A DNA stretch of 64,000 nucleotides. Source: Ahniella sp. Its GTDB lineage: Bacteria; Pseudomonadota; Gammaproteobacteria; Xanthomonadales; Ahniellaceae. Positions 19,914-29,261 of this stretch are shown here, one piece after another. Made by a program: the position numbers and the translations under genes. The stretch is from contig JADJRU010000027.1 of assembly GCA_016712105.1 (NCBI GenBank), forward strand, positions 1 to 64,000. Reading direction: 5' to 3'. The stretch's first letter is position 1; the number at the start of each line of letters is the position of its first letter. The notes beneath the pieces are model-generated. The model had not been told where the DNA came from. It worked only from the letters and a program-made list of their open reading frames with translations, and ran no database searches.

Positions 19914-21002
19914 TTACAAACAGCCCAGGAAATCGGCGACAGGTGGCGCAAATCGTTCAAAATCGACAAGGAACGAGTCGTGCCCCTGGATACTGGGCAG
20001 CGCGAAGAAATCGACGACCGCGCCGGCACTGCGCAAACCTTCGGCGATTTCGCGCTGCTGCTCGATCGGGAACAGGATGTCGCTGGGCACACCAATCACC
20101 AGCGCACGTTTGACCTGCATCTGCCCCAGTGCGTTGTCGACGTCACCACCATGGTCGGCCAGGTCGAACCAGTCCATGGCACGTGACAGGTAGAGGTAAC
20201 AGTTCGGGTCAAAGCTGCCGACGAACCGGTCGGCGTGGGCGTCCAGATACGCTTCGACCTCGAACTCGCGTTCGAAAGCCCCTCGAGCCGGTTCGCTGAC
20301 CCGCTTGCGGCCGAAACGGCCTCGCCATTCGTGCGCCGAGCGGTACGTGACCATGCCCAGCTTGCGCGCCAGCCGGAAGCCTTGTTCCGGCCAAGCGTCG
20401 GCAGCGTAGCGCCCGTCCAGCCAGCGCGGGTCGCGCCGGATGCACTCGCGCTGCAAGGAGCGGATCGCCGTGGCGAACGGCAGTGAATGGGGCGCGGTCG
20501 AAATCAGCACCAGATTGGGTGCCATGCCCGGATACAGCACGGCAAACGCCAGACTGCTCATGCCGCCCATCGATGGCCCGACCAGGGCCCGCAGCCGGCT
20601 GATGCCCAAATGGCGGACCAGTTCATGCGCCGACACCGCAATGTCTTCGAGGCACAATTCCGGGTAGTCGAGCTGATAGGGCTTGCCAGTCCCCGGATTG
20701 ATCGACGCGGCACCGGTCGACCCCTTGCAACTACCCAGCGAATTGACGCAGATGATGAAGTAGCGATTGCTGTCGATCGCCTTGCCGGGGCCGATCATGG
20801 CCTCCCACCAGCCCGGCGACGGGTCCTCGGGGCTGGAAGCCGCGTGTGCGCTGGGGGACAGGCCCGTCAGGATCAGCAGGGCATTGTCGGCGCGTGCGTT
20901 CAGATTGCCCCAGGTTTCGTAGGCAAGATGGGCAGCATGCAGTGATCCGCCACGGTGCATGGCGAACGGTGAGGGCAGGGCAAAAAGTCGTGTGGCAGAC
21001 AT
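19914..21002 (-). CDS. metX: MetX-family acyltransferase, probably L-serine (or homoserine) O-succinyl/acetyltransferase
   Basis: Alpha/beta-hydrolase-fold acyltransferase activating an amino-acid hydroxyl for sulfur incorporation. Conserved parts: LAYETWGNLNARADNALLI, NSLGSCKGSTGAASINP, the nucleophile elbow GPSMGGMSS, DILFPIEQQ with Asp and GHDSFLVD with His. The SLGSCKGSTG and GPSMGGM spellings resemble xanthomonad members assigned as serine O-succinyltransferases rather than the classic GGCRGTTG/GGSMGGM of homoserine acetyltransferases; this is inference. I start at ATG 21002; the frame extends upstream through the repeat region without resemblance. Confidence 0.85.
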   Translation of the reverse strand: MSATRLFALPSPFAMHRGGSLHAAHLAYETWGNLNARADNALLILTGLSPSAHAASSPEDPSPGWWEAMIGPGKAIDSNRYFIICVNSLGSCKGSTGAASINPGTGKPYQLDYPELCLEDIAVSAHELVRHLGISRLRALVGPSMGGMSSLAFAVLYPGMAPNLVLISTAPHSLPFATAIRSLQRECIRRDPRWLDGRYAADAWPEQGFRLARKLGMVTYRSAHEWRGRFGRKRVSEPARGAFEREFEVEAYLDAHADRFVGSFDPNCYLYLSRAMDWFDLADHGGDVDNALGQMQVKRALVIGVPSDILFPIEQQREIAEGLRSAGAVVDFFALPSIQGHDSFLVDFERFAPPVADFLGCL

Positions 21003-21080
21003 AACGAAGTTTGAAGCTGAAGGGTGCGAGCTTATCGGCTGGCTTTCTCTGTCCGCAATGAGTCGCGGTGTCTGGCCCGG

Positions 21081-21155
21081 GAGCGAATCCGGGCGTGTAC
21101 CGGACTCGCTCCTCTTTGTGCGCACAGGACGTGCGCACAGGACGTGCGCACAAAG
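21081..21155. repeat. Inverted repeats and triple GTGCGCAC between metX and rng
   Basis: First hairpin 21081-21111: GAGCGAATCCGG / CCGGACTCGCTC (11 of 12) with loop GCGTGTA, a relative of the one at 9661-9690. Next, 21114-21155: perfect 12-base arms CTTTGTGCGCAC / GTGCGCACAAAG; inside, the self-complementary octamer GTGCGCAC occurs three times at an exact 13-base step (21118, 21131, 21144). It lies in the divergent promoter region, so a protein-binding site is possible. Confidence 0.7.
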
Positions 21156-21224
21156 ATGTGAATACCTCTGGCGCGATTCAGCCGGGTCGGGCTATAAGTT
21201 CGGTATGACTTGGAATGACAACCT

Positions 21225-22700
21225 GTGAGCGAAGAAATCCTGATCAACGTGACCCCGCGCGAAACCCGCGTGGCACTGATCGAAAACGGCATGTTGCAGG
21301 AGGTGTACGTAGAACGCACCTCCAAGCGTGGCTATTTCGGCAATATCTATAAGGGGCGCGTCCAGCGTGTGATGCCTGGCATGCAGGCCGCGTTTGTCGA
21401 GATCGGGCAGGAACGCGCCGCGTTTCTGCACGCTTCCGACATCCTGCGCAAACCCGATGCCGAACTGGACAACCCGGATGCGCCGCCAAGTGTCGTGCCC
21501 CGATCAATGAACTGGTGCACGAGGGCCAGGAAATCATCGTGCAGGTCATCAAGGACCCGATCGGCAGCAAAGGTGCACGGCTGACTTCGCACCTGTCCTT
21601 GCCGTCACGATATCTGGTCTTGCTGGCGACCAGCCGCACGATCGGCGTCTCGGCGCGTATCGAAGACGAGGCCGAGCGGACGCGGCTGCGCGATGCGATC
21701 CTTCAGATCGAGGCCGAACGCGAGCACGGTTACATCGTCCGCACGAACGCGGAAGGATTGCCCGCCGAGTCGCTGGGTGACGACATCAGTTACCTCAAGC
21801 GCGTCTGGCGAGCGGTCAATGCACGATTCACGAACGCACGCGTCGGCGATTGTGTGTATGAAGACTTGTCGTTGCCGCTCCGTTCCGTACGCGACCTGAT
21901 GCGCGCGAACATCGAAAAAGGTGCGCATCGATTCCCGCGAAACGTTTGAGCGAACGCTCAAGTTCGTCAACCAGTTCATGCCCAAAATGGTCGACCGCAT
22001 CGAGCACTATCCGGGCGAACGACCGATCTTCGACCTGTATGGTGTCGAAGACGAAATCCAGCGCGCCCTGAAAAAGGAAGTGCCTCTGAAGTCGGGTGGC
22101 TACCTGATCGTGGACCAGACCGAGGCGATGACCACGGTGGATGTGAATACCGGTGGTTTCCTCGGTACGCGCAACCTGGAAGAAACGGTCTACCGGACCA
22201 ACCTGGAAGCGGCGCAGGCGGTGGCACGGCAACTGCGTGTGCGAAATCTCGGTGGCATCATCATCATCGATTTCATCGATATGGTCGACGAAGAACACAA
22301 GCGCCAAGTTCTTCGCCAGCTTGAAAAGTCCTTGTCGCGCGATCACGCCAAGACCACGGTGTACGACATGTCGCCGCTTGGTCTGGTCGAAATGACACGC
22401 AAGCGAACGACTGAAAGCCTTGAGCGACTGCTGTGCGAGCCCTGTCCGACCTGTATTGGCCGGGGCTCCCTGAAAACCGCCGAAACGGTGTGCTACGAGA
22501 TCTTTCGCGAGATCACGCGCGCCGTCCGTCAATTCGACTGCGAAAAATTGCTGGTGCTCGCGGCGCCGAAAGTGGTGTCGCGTATCGTGGATGAGGAATC
22601 GGCGGCGGTCGCCGAGCTGGAAGAGTTCATTCGGAAGACCATCCGATTCCAGCCGGAGGATCAATACTCGCAAGAGCAGTATGACGTCGTTCTGTTGTGA
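21225..22700 (+). CDS. rng: Ribonuclease G (two frameshifts)
   Basis: Endonuclease for 16S rRNA 5'-end maturation and mRNA decay. Begins GTG 21225 (EEILINVTPRETRVALIENG), S1 domain with NIYKGRVQRVMPGMQAAFV; frame shifts near 21497 (at a CCCC run) and 21920. The middle frame has INELVHEGQEIIVQVIKDP and TRIGVSARIEDE-type sequence; the last has the DNase I-like catalytic part MTTVDVNTGGFLG, IIIIDFIDM and the zinc-link CEPCPTCIGRGSLKT. Followed by yhdP, as in E. coli and many relatives. Confidence 0.94.
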
Positions 22701-22761
22701 TGGCGGCAGACTCCATGCGCGGCACTGAGGGTATCCGGCACCACGCCTGGGGTGGCCTGCC

Positions 22762-25700
22762 GTGAAGCGTTTGCGTGTCCGTCGTCTACGCTTCATGGTC
22801 TATGGCACGCTGGCCAGCTTGCTGATCGCCGCCGCTGCGTTCATGGGGCTCGCCGGTTTGGCGTTTCCGTGGGTGCTGGATCATCCGGAGCGCGTCGAGT
22901 CCTATCTCGCCGAGCGGCTGAATCGAGACGTGAAGTTCGGGCGACTGGGCGGCGTGTGGCAGCCCAACGGTCCGCTGTTCGTCATCGATAATCTTCGTAT
23001 TGGTGGCCCCGCGTCGGCGACTTCCGGTGCGGCCAGTGCCGAGCAAGGCCTGTCGATTCCGATGGCTGAATTGAAGATCGATTTCTACGCACCCTTCAAG
23101 CGTGGCGTCAGCTGGATGGAGTTGAGTATCGTCGGTGTGTCGATTGATCTCCACCGCGACGCGGCAGGTCGCTGGCAACTGCTGCAATGGCGCGACGAGA
23201 ACACCCAGCGCGCTCGGGATTTCGGTGAATTGGACCAACTTGGCAGCGTGCGGATCGTGCGCTCGACCATGAATATCCGGGATGATCTGCACGGACATTC
23301 GCTGGCGCTGAAGGAGATCGATATCGATCTTCTGCCCGGTACGCCGAAGAGTGTGATCCGGGGCCGGTTGACGATGAACGAAGCGATCGCTCCGGTGGTG
23401 TTCCGCTGCGAGGGGCGCAAGAGTTGGCAGCGTGTGGACTGTTACATCGAAGCACGACGGTTTGACCCGGCGGCCTGGACGGCGGGACTCAATCTGGCGG
23501 GGCTCAGGATCCGTCAGGGCGAGGGCAATCTGTCGGTCTGGATGGGGTTGCGCGAAGGCAAGGTGCAGCAGGCGCGGCTGGAATGGCAAATGAAGGAGCT
23601 GGTGCTGGCCGGGGAAAGGCCCGTGCAGATGCGACCAGACCTCGAAGTGGAACCTCGATTCAGCCTGGCTGTGTCGGAAGGATCGGTTCAATTCGAGTCC
23701 GATCGGGATGGCGAACGTTTGTTCCTGCTGGAAGGCGAGTCTCTTGAACAGGGGCCAAGCACACGCATCAATCTGGCACGCCAGGACGGCCGTACGGAAT
23801 TGCGCGCCGATCGTGTCGAATTGGGTCGCTTTGCGCGATTCGCGACCGTGCTCGAACCGATTTCGTCGCGACTGGCAGGATGGCTCTTTGAAGCCGATCC
23901 CCGCGGATCCCTGAAGCACCTGTCGATGTCGCTTGAAGGCGATCGCCTGCTGTCGATCAACGCCCGCGCCGCCGACCTGGGCATGCTCTCGACACGAAGT
24001 TCACCGGCACTGTCCGGTTTGGCGGGCACGATCCACGGCGACCAGGGCGCTGTTTTCTTCACTCTCGATTCGAATACTGCGAGTGCCATGGATTTTCCGC
24101 ATGTGTTCGGCCGCCGCGTTCCGGTGACGATTGAAGCATTGCGCGTGGCATTGATCCGCGATGACGAGATGGTGCGGATCGAGGCGTGGCCACTTCGACT
24201 CAAGGGCGAAGGTTTTGCACTGGCCGGGTTTGTCGCCAGCGAATTGCGAGCGGGCGCGCCGCCCCTGCTTGATCTGGGCATTGAGGTATTCCGCAGTGAC
24301 ATCCTGGCTGCCAAGGACTTCTGGCCGCTCAACACGACGTCACCAAAAACCGTGCAATGGCTCAACGAGGGTCTGAAGCGTGGGGTCATCGATGGCGGGC
24401 ACGCGCTGCTGCGTGGCTACCCGGCAAATTGGCCGTTTTCGGGGCAGGAAGGCCGATTCGAAGCGATCGCCTACCTGTCCGATGTCGACCTGCATTATGC
24501 CGAGGGCTGGCCGGATGGCTTGCTCAAAAAGGCCACGGCCCGATTCGTGAACAAGAGCATGCATGTCGACATCATCGAAGCGGATGTACTCGGTACCCGC
24601 GTATTTAATGGCGTCGGCGCCATTGCCGACATGAAGGACCCGATCCTCACGCTGGACACTCCTGCGGTGGGTCAGGGCGAGGCCCTGCTCGCATTGATCC
24701 GGCAAAGCCCGCTTTCGGTTCGTTTCGGCGAGCAGTTGGCCGGACTGCATGTCGGAGGGGTCGGCGAAATCGAACTGGCCATGGCGTTTCCCTTGCGCCC
24801 AGATCTGGGGGTGCCCACGGTCGATGGTCGGATCCGCTTGCGCCAGGCCGATCTGGTCGACGACAAGTGGCAGCTCAGTTTTGGCCAGGCGTTCGGGAAC
24901 ATCCGGTTTTCCGAATCCGGATTCAGTGCCGATGCATTACATGTCCTGCTCGGCGAAGATCTGGCGCAGTTGAGTATTGCAACGGGCAGCTTTGTTGCCG
25001 ATCCCGTGTTGAACCAGGCTGAGGCCAATCTGCAGGGTACATTCCCGATGGCGTCTGCCTTGGCAGGGTTTGCCGAGTTGAACAGGCTCTGGCCATACGT
25101 GCAGGGCAAGGCCGAGTGGGATCTGAACCTCAACGTGGCCAAGCCGATCGGAGATCAGCCTTCGAAGCGGACGCTTCGGATCACCAGCGATCTGCGTGGC
25201 ATCACCTTGGCGTTGCCGGCACCGCTGAGCAAGGACACGGAAACAGCGTTACCCATGAATCTTTCGCTCGGGTTGCCAACCAAAGGTGCCGCACTGGACC
25301 TCCAATTGGGCAAGTTGATGCAACTGAACGCGCGGCTGCCCGACGACACCACGCCGTTTGGCGGCGTCGTCGTGCTGGGCAGCGCCTTGCCGCAGTCCCT
25401 GCCGCAACACGGCTTGGTCGTGTCCGGCGATGTGCCGTCCGTGGATCTGGGGGGCTGGACTGCGTTGCTCGGCACCCTGGGTGATGGGGAAGGCACACAG
25501 AGCGAGCCGGCTGCGCAACCGATGCCCGTCCGGATCGACCTGCACGCTGCCGAGATGAACATGCTCGGCCGTGCCTTTGCCGATACCCAGTTGAAGGTGG
25601 GTTACGAAGACGAAAGCCTGCGACTCGATTTTTCCGGCCCGCAGATCGAAGGCAATTTCCTGTTGCCGAACCAGGAGCGTGATCGACGAGGGTTGACGGC

Positions 25701-26637
25701 TCGGTTTGATCGACTGCATTGGCCTGATGCCACCCCAACCGGCGGTGGTCCGGCCGGACCTGCCAGCACACTCGATCCAAAACGTTTGCCGCCGCTGCAC
25801 TTGTGGGTGCGCGATCTGAAACTGGGTGATTCACAGTTCGGCGAAGCCCGTATCGAAACCCGACCTGACGATCTGGGTATGCGGATCGATCAGTTTGATA
25901 CGCGAAGTCCGGTGCTCACCGTGCGCGGCAATGGCTGGTGGCGGCTGATGCCGGAAGGTGAGCGTGCCGGTCTCGACATCACGTTCAGCAGCGAGGATCT
26001 CGGCAAGATGCTGTCAACGCTCGGCTATTCGGGATTGGTTGACGGTGGACAAACCGTGGCGCGCCTCAGTGGCGATTGGGCGGGTTCGCCGGCACAGTTC
26101 CGGCTGGATCGACTGGATGGCGCGCTGACCGGTGAAGTGGGCCCCGGCCGGATTCTCGACGTGAACCCCGGTGCCGGTCGATTGTTCGGGTTGATCAACT
26201 TCGCTGCCATTCCGCGCCGGCTGACCCTCGACTTCCGTGATTTCTTCGAGAAGGGCATGGCGTTCGATTCGATCAAGGCTGGATTCCAGTTGAAGGATGG
26301 CGACGCGTTCACCGATGACCTGAGTATCCAGAGTCCCTCTGCGGAAATTCGCGTGAGCGGTCGCGCGGGTTTGCGGGCGCATGATTACGACCAGCGGATG
26401 GAAGTCCGTCCGCGTGTCGGTGGCAGCTTGCCGGTGGTCGGCGCGGTCGCGGCAGGGCCCGTCGGTGCGCTGGCCGGCGTCCTGGCACAAGGCATGTTGA
26501 AAAAGCCGCTCGACGAAATCGCCAGTGCGACGTATCTCGTACAAGGAACCTGGGACGAACCCAAAATCACCTTGCTTGCGAAAACGAAGCCCGAATCCAG
26601 ACAAAAACCCGCACCCGCCACCACACCTGAGCAGTAA
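22762..26637 (+). CDS. yhdP: YhdP-family AsmA-like phospholipid transport protein
   Basis: Very large (1291 residues) inner-membrane-anchored protein whose long beta-sheet groove is thought to carry phospholipids to the outer membrane. N-terminal helix MVYGTLASLLIAAAAFMGLA, then AFPWVLDHPERVESYLAERL and the AsmA-like repeats; C-terminal AsmA-like end with ILDVNPGAGRLFGLINFAAI, PRRLTLDFRDFFEKGMAF and MEVRPRVGGSLPVVGAVAAG, all family hallmarks. GTG start, 61 bases after rng. Intact over its whole length, unlike many neighbours. Confidence 0.93.
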   Translation: MKRLRVRRLRFMVYGTLASLLIAAAAFMGLAGLAFPWVLDHPERVESYLAERLNRDVKFGRLGGVWQPNGPLFVIDNLRIGGPASATSGAASAEQGLSIPMAELKIDFYAPFKRGVSWMELSIVGVSIDLHRDAAGRWQLLQWRDENTQRARDFGELDQLGSVRIVRSTMNIRDDLHGHSLALKEIDIDLLPGTPKSVIRGRLTMNEAIAPVVFRCEGRKSWQRVDCYIEARRFDPAAWTAGLNLAGLRIRQGEGNLSVWMGLREGKVQQARLEWQMKELVLAGERPVQMRPDLEVEPRFSLAVSEGSVQFESDRDGERLFLLEGESLEQGPSTRINLARQDGRTELRADRVELGRFARFATVLEPISSRLAGWLFEADPRGSLKHLSMSLEGDRLLSINARAADLGMLSTRSSPALSGLAGTIHGDQGAVFFTLDSNTASAMDFPHVFGRRVPVTIEALRVALIRDDEMVRIEAWPLRLKGEGFALAGFVASELRAGAPPLLDLGIEVFRSDILAAKDFWPLNTTSPKTVQWLNEGLKRGVIDGGHALLRGYPANWPFSGQEGRFEAIAYLSDVDLHYAEGWPDGLLKKATARFVNKSMHVDIIEADVLGTRVFNGVGAIADMKDPILTLDTPAVGQGEALLALIRQSPLSVRFGEQLAGLHVGGVGEIELAMAFPLRPDLGVPTVDGRIRLRQADLVDDKWQLSFGQAFGNIRFSESGFSADALHVLLGEDLAQLSIATGSFVADPVLNQAEANLQGTFPMASALAGFAELNRLWPYVQGKAEWDLNLNVAKPIGDQPSKRTLRITSDLRGITLALPAPLSKDTETALPMNLSLGLPTKGAALDLQLGKLMQLNARLPDDTTPFGGVVVLGSALPQSLPQHGLVVSGDVPSVDLGGWTALLGTLGDGEGTQSEPAAQPMPVRIDLHAAEMNMLGRAFADTQLKVGYEDESLRLDFSGPQIEGNFLLPNQERDRRGLTARFDRLHWPDATPTGGGPAGPASTLDPKRLPPLHLWVRDLKLGDSQFGEARIETRPDDLGMRIDQFDTRSPVLTVRGNGWWRLMPEGERAGLDITFSSEDLGKMLSTLGYSGLVDGGQTVARLSGDWAGSPAQFRLDRLDGALTGEVGPGRILDVNPGAGRLFGLINFAAIPRRLTLDFRDFFEKGMAFDSIKAGFQLKDGDAFTDDLSIQSPSAEIRVSGRAGLRAHDYDQRMEVRPRVGGSLPVVGAVAAGPVGALAGVLAQGMLKKPLDEIASATYLVQGTWDEPKITLLAKTKPESRQKPAPATTPEQ

Positions 26638-26740
26638 ACACAGACACACGGGCCGTGTGCCGCGGCCCGCAAAGGCGAGTCGCAAATCACTCGATCTCCG
26701 GTTTACAATCCGGGCGCGCACATCACTTGGGAGGCGCGCC

Positions 26741-29131
26741 ATGGCAAAACGCATTTTGGCGAGGACGACTGCGGCTTCAGCACTGAACGCCGAGACACCG
26801 GTTCAAACGGTGGTTTATATCCACGGCATCAACAATCACCCTGATGAACCTGAACTCAAACGAATCTGGGACACAACCCTGTTCGGGCACCCGATGGGTG
26901 AACGCACCCGAATGGCATGGTGGGTTGATCGCACGCGTTATCCCACACCTCCGCAAGACGAGGACGCTGAGCCATTGCAGCGGCAGTCGCTGGCTTCCGG
27001 CGTGCGGAGTCTCGGGTCTGGTGCGCTGGACCCGTTTCGCGCCACGTCCAGCGAGCCTTTGATTCAAAGTCTGACGGACGATGCCGGCGAGCAAGCCTGG
27101 TTGCGAAGTCTTGATCAGGGCCTGGCCGCGAACGCGCGCAAGAAATCCTTGGGTCTGGCCATGGCACCCAGTGCTCAGGGTATCGACGACGCGGCATGGC
27201 GATCGGGTAGCTGGCTGGTCACCCGTTTGTTTCTCGCTGACGTGTACGACTTCTTCTTCGACGAGGCACGCCGGCAGCGGATGCGGCAGATTTTCCGAAA
27301 CCGTCTGACGTTCGCCGGGCCGCTGGTCGTTGTGGCACACAGCCAGGGCACGATGATCGCTTACGACGTACTGCGTGAACTGAAAGCCGCAGACTGTGAC
27401 GTGCGCTTGTTCGTCACCTGCGGGTCGCCGCTCGGTTTGCCGCCGGTGCGCGAGCGATTCGAAAAATGGACGGGCAAGAAGAAATTGCCGTGGCCGGAAT
27501 GTGTGCAACGTTGGGTCAACGTAGCGCGCCCTGGTGACGTGGTCTGTTCAGACCTGACTTTGGCGGATGAAGTGGCCGCGCCGGCCGGCAAACGAGTCGA
27601 AGATCATCAGGTCGGGAAACGGCGAGATCCGCATGCCATTCGGGGTTATCTGGCTGAAGAAGTGTTGCGGCGGTCGGTGTCGGACCAGGTCGGCAGCGCT
27701 TTCCGGCAAGAACTGGCGCAACGCCTGGTGGTTGCTGGGGACCTCATCCGTCAGGTTGAAGCGGGGGATGAAGGAGAACGTTTTCCGGTCCTGATCGAGT
27801 TGGCCGAGTTTCAGAATGCGGACAAGCAGGTCGCGGTGCCGCGTACAGCGGATACGGCTCGCAAGGAAGTGGTCAGCGCGCTGAACGCTGTCGCCGAGGC
27901 AGGGGCGGGCGCGAACCTGTCGCTCGATCACACCGAGCGTTATGTCTCGGCGCGCCTCACACGTCGAGAGATCGAGCATCTTCGCGCTTGGGCCATTGAA
28001 CGGGGCGTGGCGTTGCCGGTGCAGCGCATCTGGCGTAACGCCATCAAACGTGCGCTGGTGGGTCAAAGCATCGACACGATTCAGGCCCGTTCGGCACAGC
28101 AGGCCTATGCCGCGTCCGGACAGACAATCGGTGTGGCGGTGTTGGATACCGGCATTGATGGCGGCCACCCGCACTTTCGCGAGCACCAGAACGTCGCCGC
28201 ACAATTCGACTGCACCAAGTCAGGTGTGCCGAAACCACTGGCCCTGGACGCACATTCGGATGCGAACGGGCACGGTACACACGTCGCCGGGATCATCGCC
28301 GGTGAACTGCTGGTAGCGGGTCCCGAATCGAAGCCAGCCAAGCCGAAGTCGGACGAGGTACCCACACGACTGGTCGGCATGGCGCCAAAAGCAAAGCTCC
28401 ACATCTACAAAGTCTTGAAGGACGATGGGTTTGGCGAAGACCTGTTTATCGTCAAGGCACTGGATCACATTGCGCGTTTGAATCAGGAAGCCGGCAAGTT
28501 GGTGATCCAGGTCGTCAATCTGAGTCTCGGGGGACCGTTTGATCCTTCCGTGTTCGGGTGCGGACACACGCCCTTGTGTAATGAGTTGCGCCGACTGTGG
28601 GCACAGGGAGTCGTGGTGGTCATCGCGGCTGGCAACGAAGGGTTTCAGGTGCTGGCGACGGCCGATGGGTACGAAGCGCATGCCAACCTCGATCTATCGA
28701 TCGGTGATCCGGCCAATCTTGAGGAAGCCATTGCCGTGGGCTCCGTGCATCGCGATCGACCGCACACGTACGGGATCAGTTACTTCTCGTCTCGTGGCCC
28801 GACCGCCGATGGGCGCATCAAGCCGGATGTCGTGGCGCCCGGAGAGAAAATCATCTCGGCGCGCGCCAGAGCGGCCGACGAAAAAATGTTCAAGCCCGGC
28901 AAGGTGTTGCCGAAACTGGAAGACCTTTATGTCGGCATGAGTGGCACCAGCATGGCTGCGCCTCATGTCGCCGGCGCGGTCGCAGCGTTCCTGTCGATCC
29001 GTCGGGAGTTCATTGGTCAACCGGATCGGGTGAAACGTCTGCTGATGCAGCACTGCACCGACCTGGGTCGGGATCGGTATTTCCAGGGAGCTGGATTGAT
29101 CAACGTGACCAGAATGTTGGCGGGGAGTTGA
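26741..29131 (+). CDS. Alpha/beta-hydrolase and subtilisin-like protease fusion
   Basis: 796 residues, without a signal peptide or membrane helix, so likely cytoplasmic. Residues about 20-330 form an alpha/beta-hydrolase: VVYIHGINNHP (oxyanion strand, His28-Gly29) and VAHSQGT with the nucleophile Ser201. A linker follows with YVSARLTRREIEHLRAWA, which resembles the end of an I9-type inhibitor prodomain. Residues about 455-795 are a peptidase S8 domain with Asp469 (AVLDTGIDGGHPHF), His511 (NGHGTHVAGI), the oxyanion Asn in IAAGNEGF and Ser737 (GTSMAAPHVAG). Both catalytic sets look complete. GGGAGG ribosome site before ATG. It stands alone, about 100 bases after yhdP. Substrate and role unknown; an intracellular protease with a lipase- or esterase-like partner domain is an uncommon design. 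Confidence 0.9.
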   Translation: MAKRILARTTAASALNAETPVQTVVYIHGINNHPDEPELKRIWDTTLFGHPMGERTRMAWWVDRTRYPTPPQDEDAEPLQRQSLASGVRSLGSGALDPFRATSSEPLIQSLTDDAGEQAWLRSLDQGLAANARKKSLGLAMAPSAQGIDDAAWRSGSWLVTRLFLADVYDFFFDEARRQRMRQIFRNRLTFAGPLVVVAHSQGTMIAYDVLRELKAADCDVRLFVTCGSPLGLPPVRERFEKWTGKKKLPWPECVQRWVNVARPGDVVCSDLTLADEVAAPAGKRVEDHQVGKRRDPHAIRGYLAEEVLRRSVSDQVGSAFRQELAQRLVVAGDLIRQVEAGDEGERFPVLIELAEFQNADKQVAVPRTADTARKEVVSALNAVAEAGAGANLSLDHTERYVSARLTRREIEHLRAWAIERGVALPVQRIWRNAIKRALVGQSIDTIQARSAQQAYAASGQTIGVAVLDTGIDGGHPHFREHQNVAAQFDCTKSGVPKPLALDAHSDANGHGTHVAGIIAGELLVAGPESKPAKPKSDEVPTRLVGMAPKAKLHIYKVLKDDGFGEDLFIVKALDHIARLNQEAGKLVIQVVNLSLGGPFDPSVFGCGHTPLCNELRRLWAQGVVVVIAAGNEGFQVLATADGYEAHANLDLSIGDPANLEEAIAVGSVHRDRPHTYGISYFSSRGPTADGRIKPDVVAPGEKIISARARAADEKMFKPGKVLPKLEDLYVGMSGTSMAAPHVAGAVAAFLSIRREFIGQPDRVKRLLMQHCTDLGRDRYFQGAGLINVTRMLAGS

Positions 29132-29228
29132 GCACTGGACATGCGTCCGGATTGCCGTGCGCCGGCGAGAATCCACTGGCTATTCATGATTCAACGGGTG
29201 TGTCACCGACAATGACTGCATGAACATG

Positions 29229-29257
29229 AACGCCGGGGGCCCCATTGCCCCCGGCGT
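29229..29257. terminator. Hairpin between the convergent protease-fusion and slipin genes
   Basis: ACGCCGGGGGC / GCCCCCGGCGT around CCCATT; a strong stem between two converging genes, without a long T-run on either side. Confidence 0.55.
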
Positions 29258-29261
29258 GCCT

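Noticed and set aside
21225..22700. Programmed frameshifting in rng, rpsA or rpoE
   Set aside because: The shift sites differ from each other, lack slippery heptamers with a downstream stem, and occur in many unrelated genes, so indel error is simpler.
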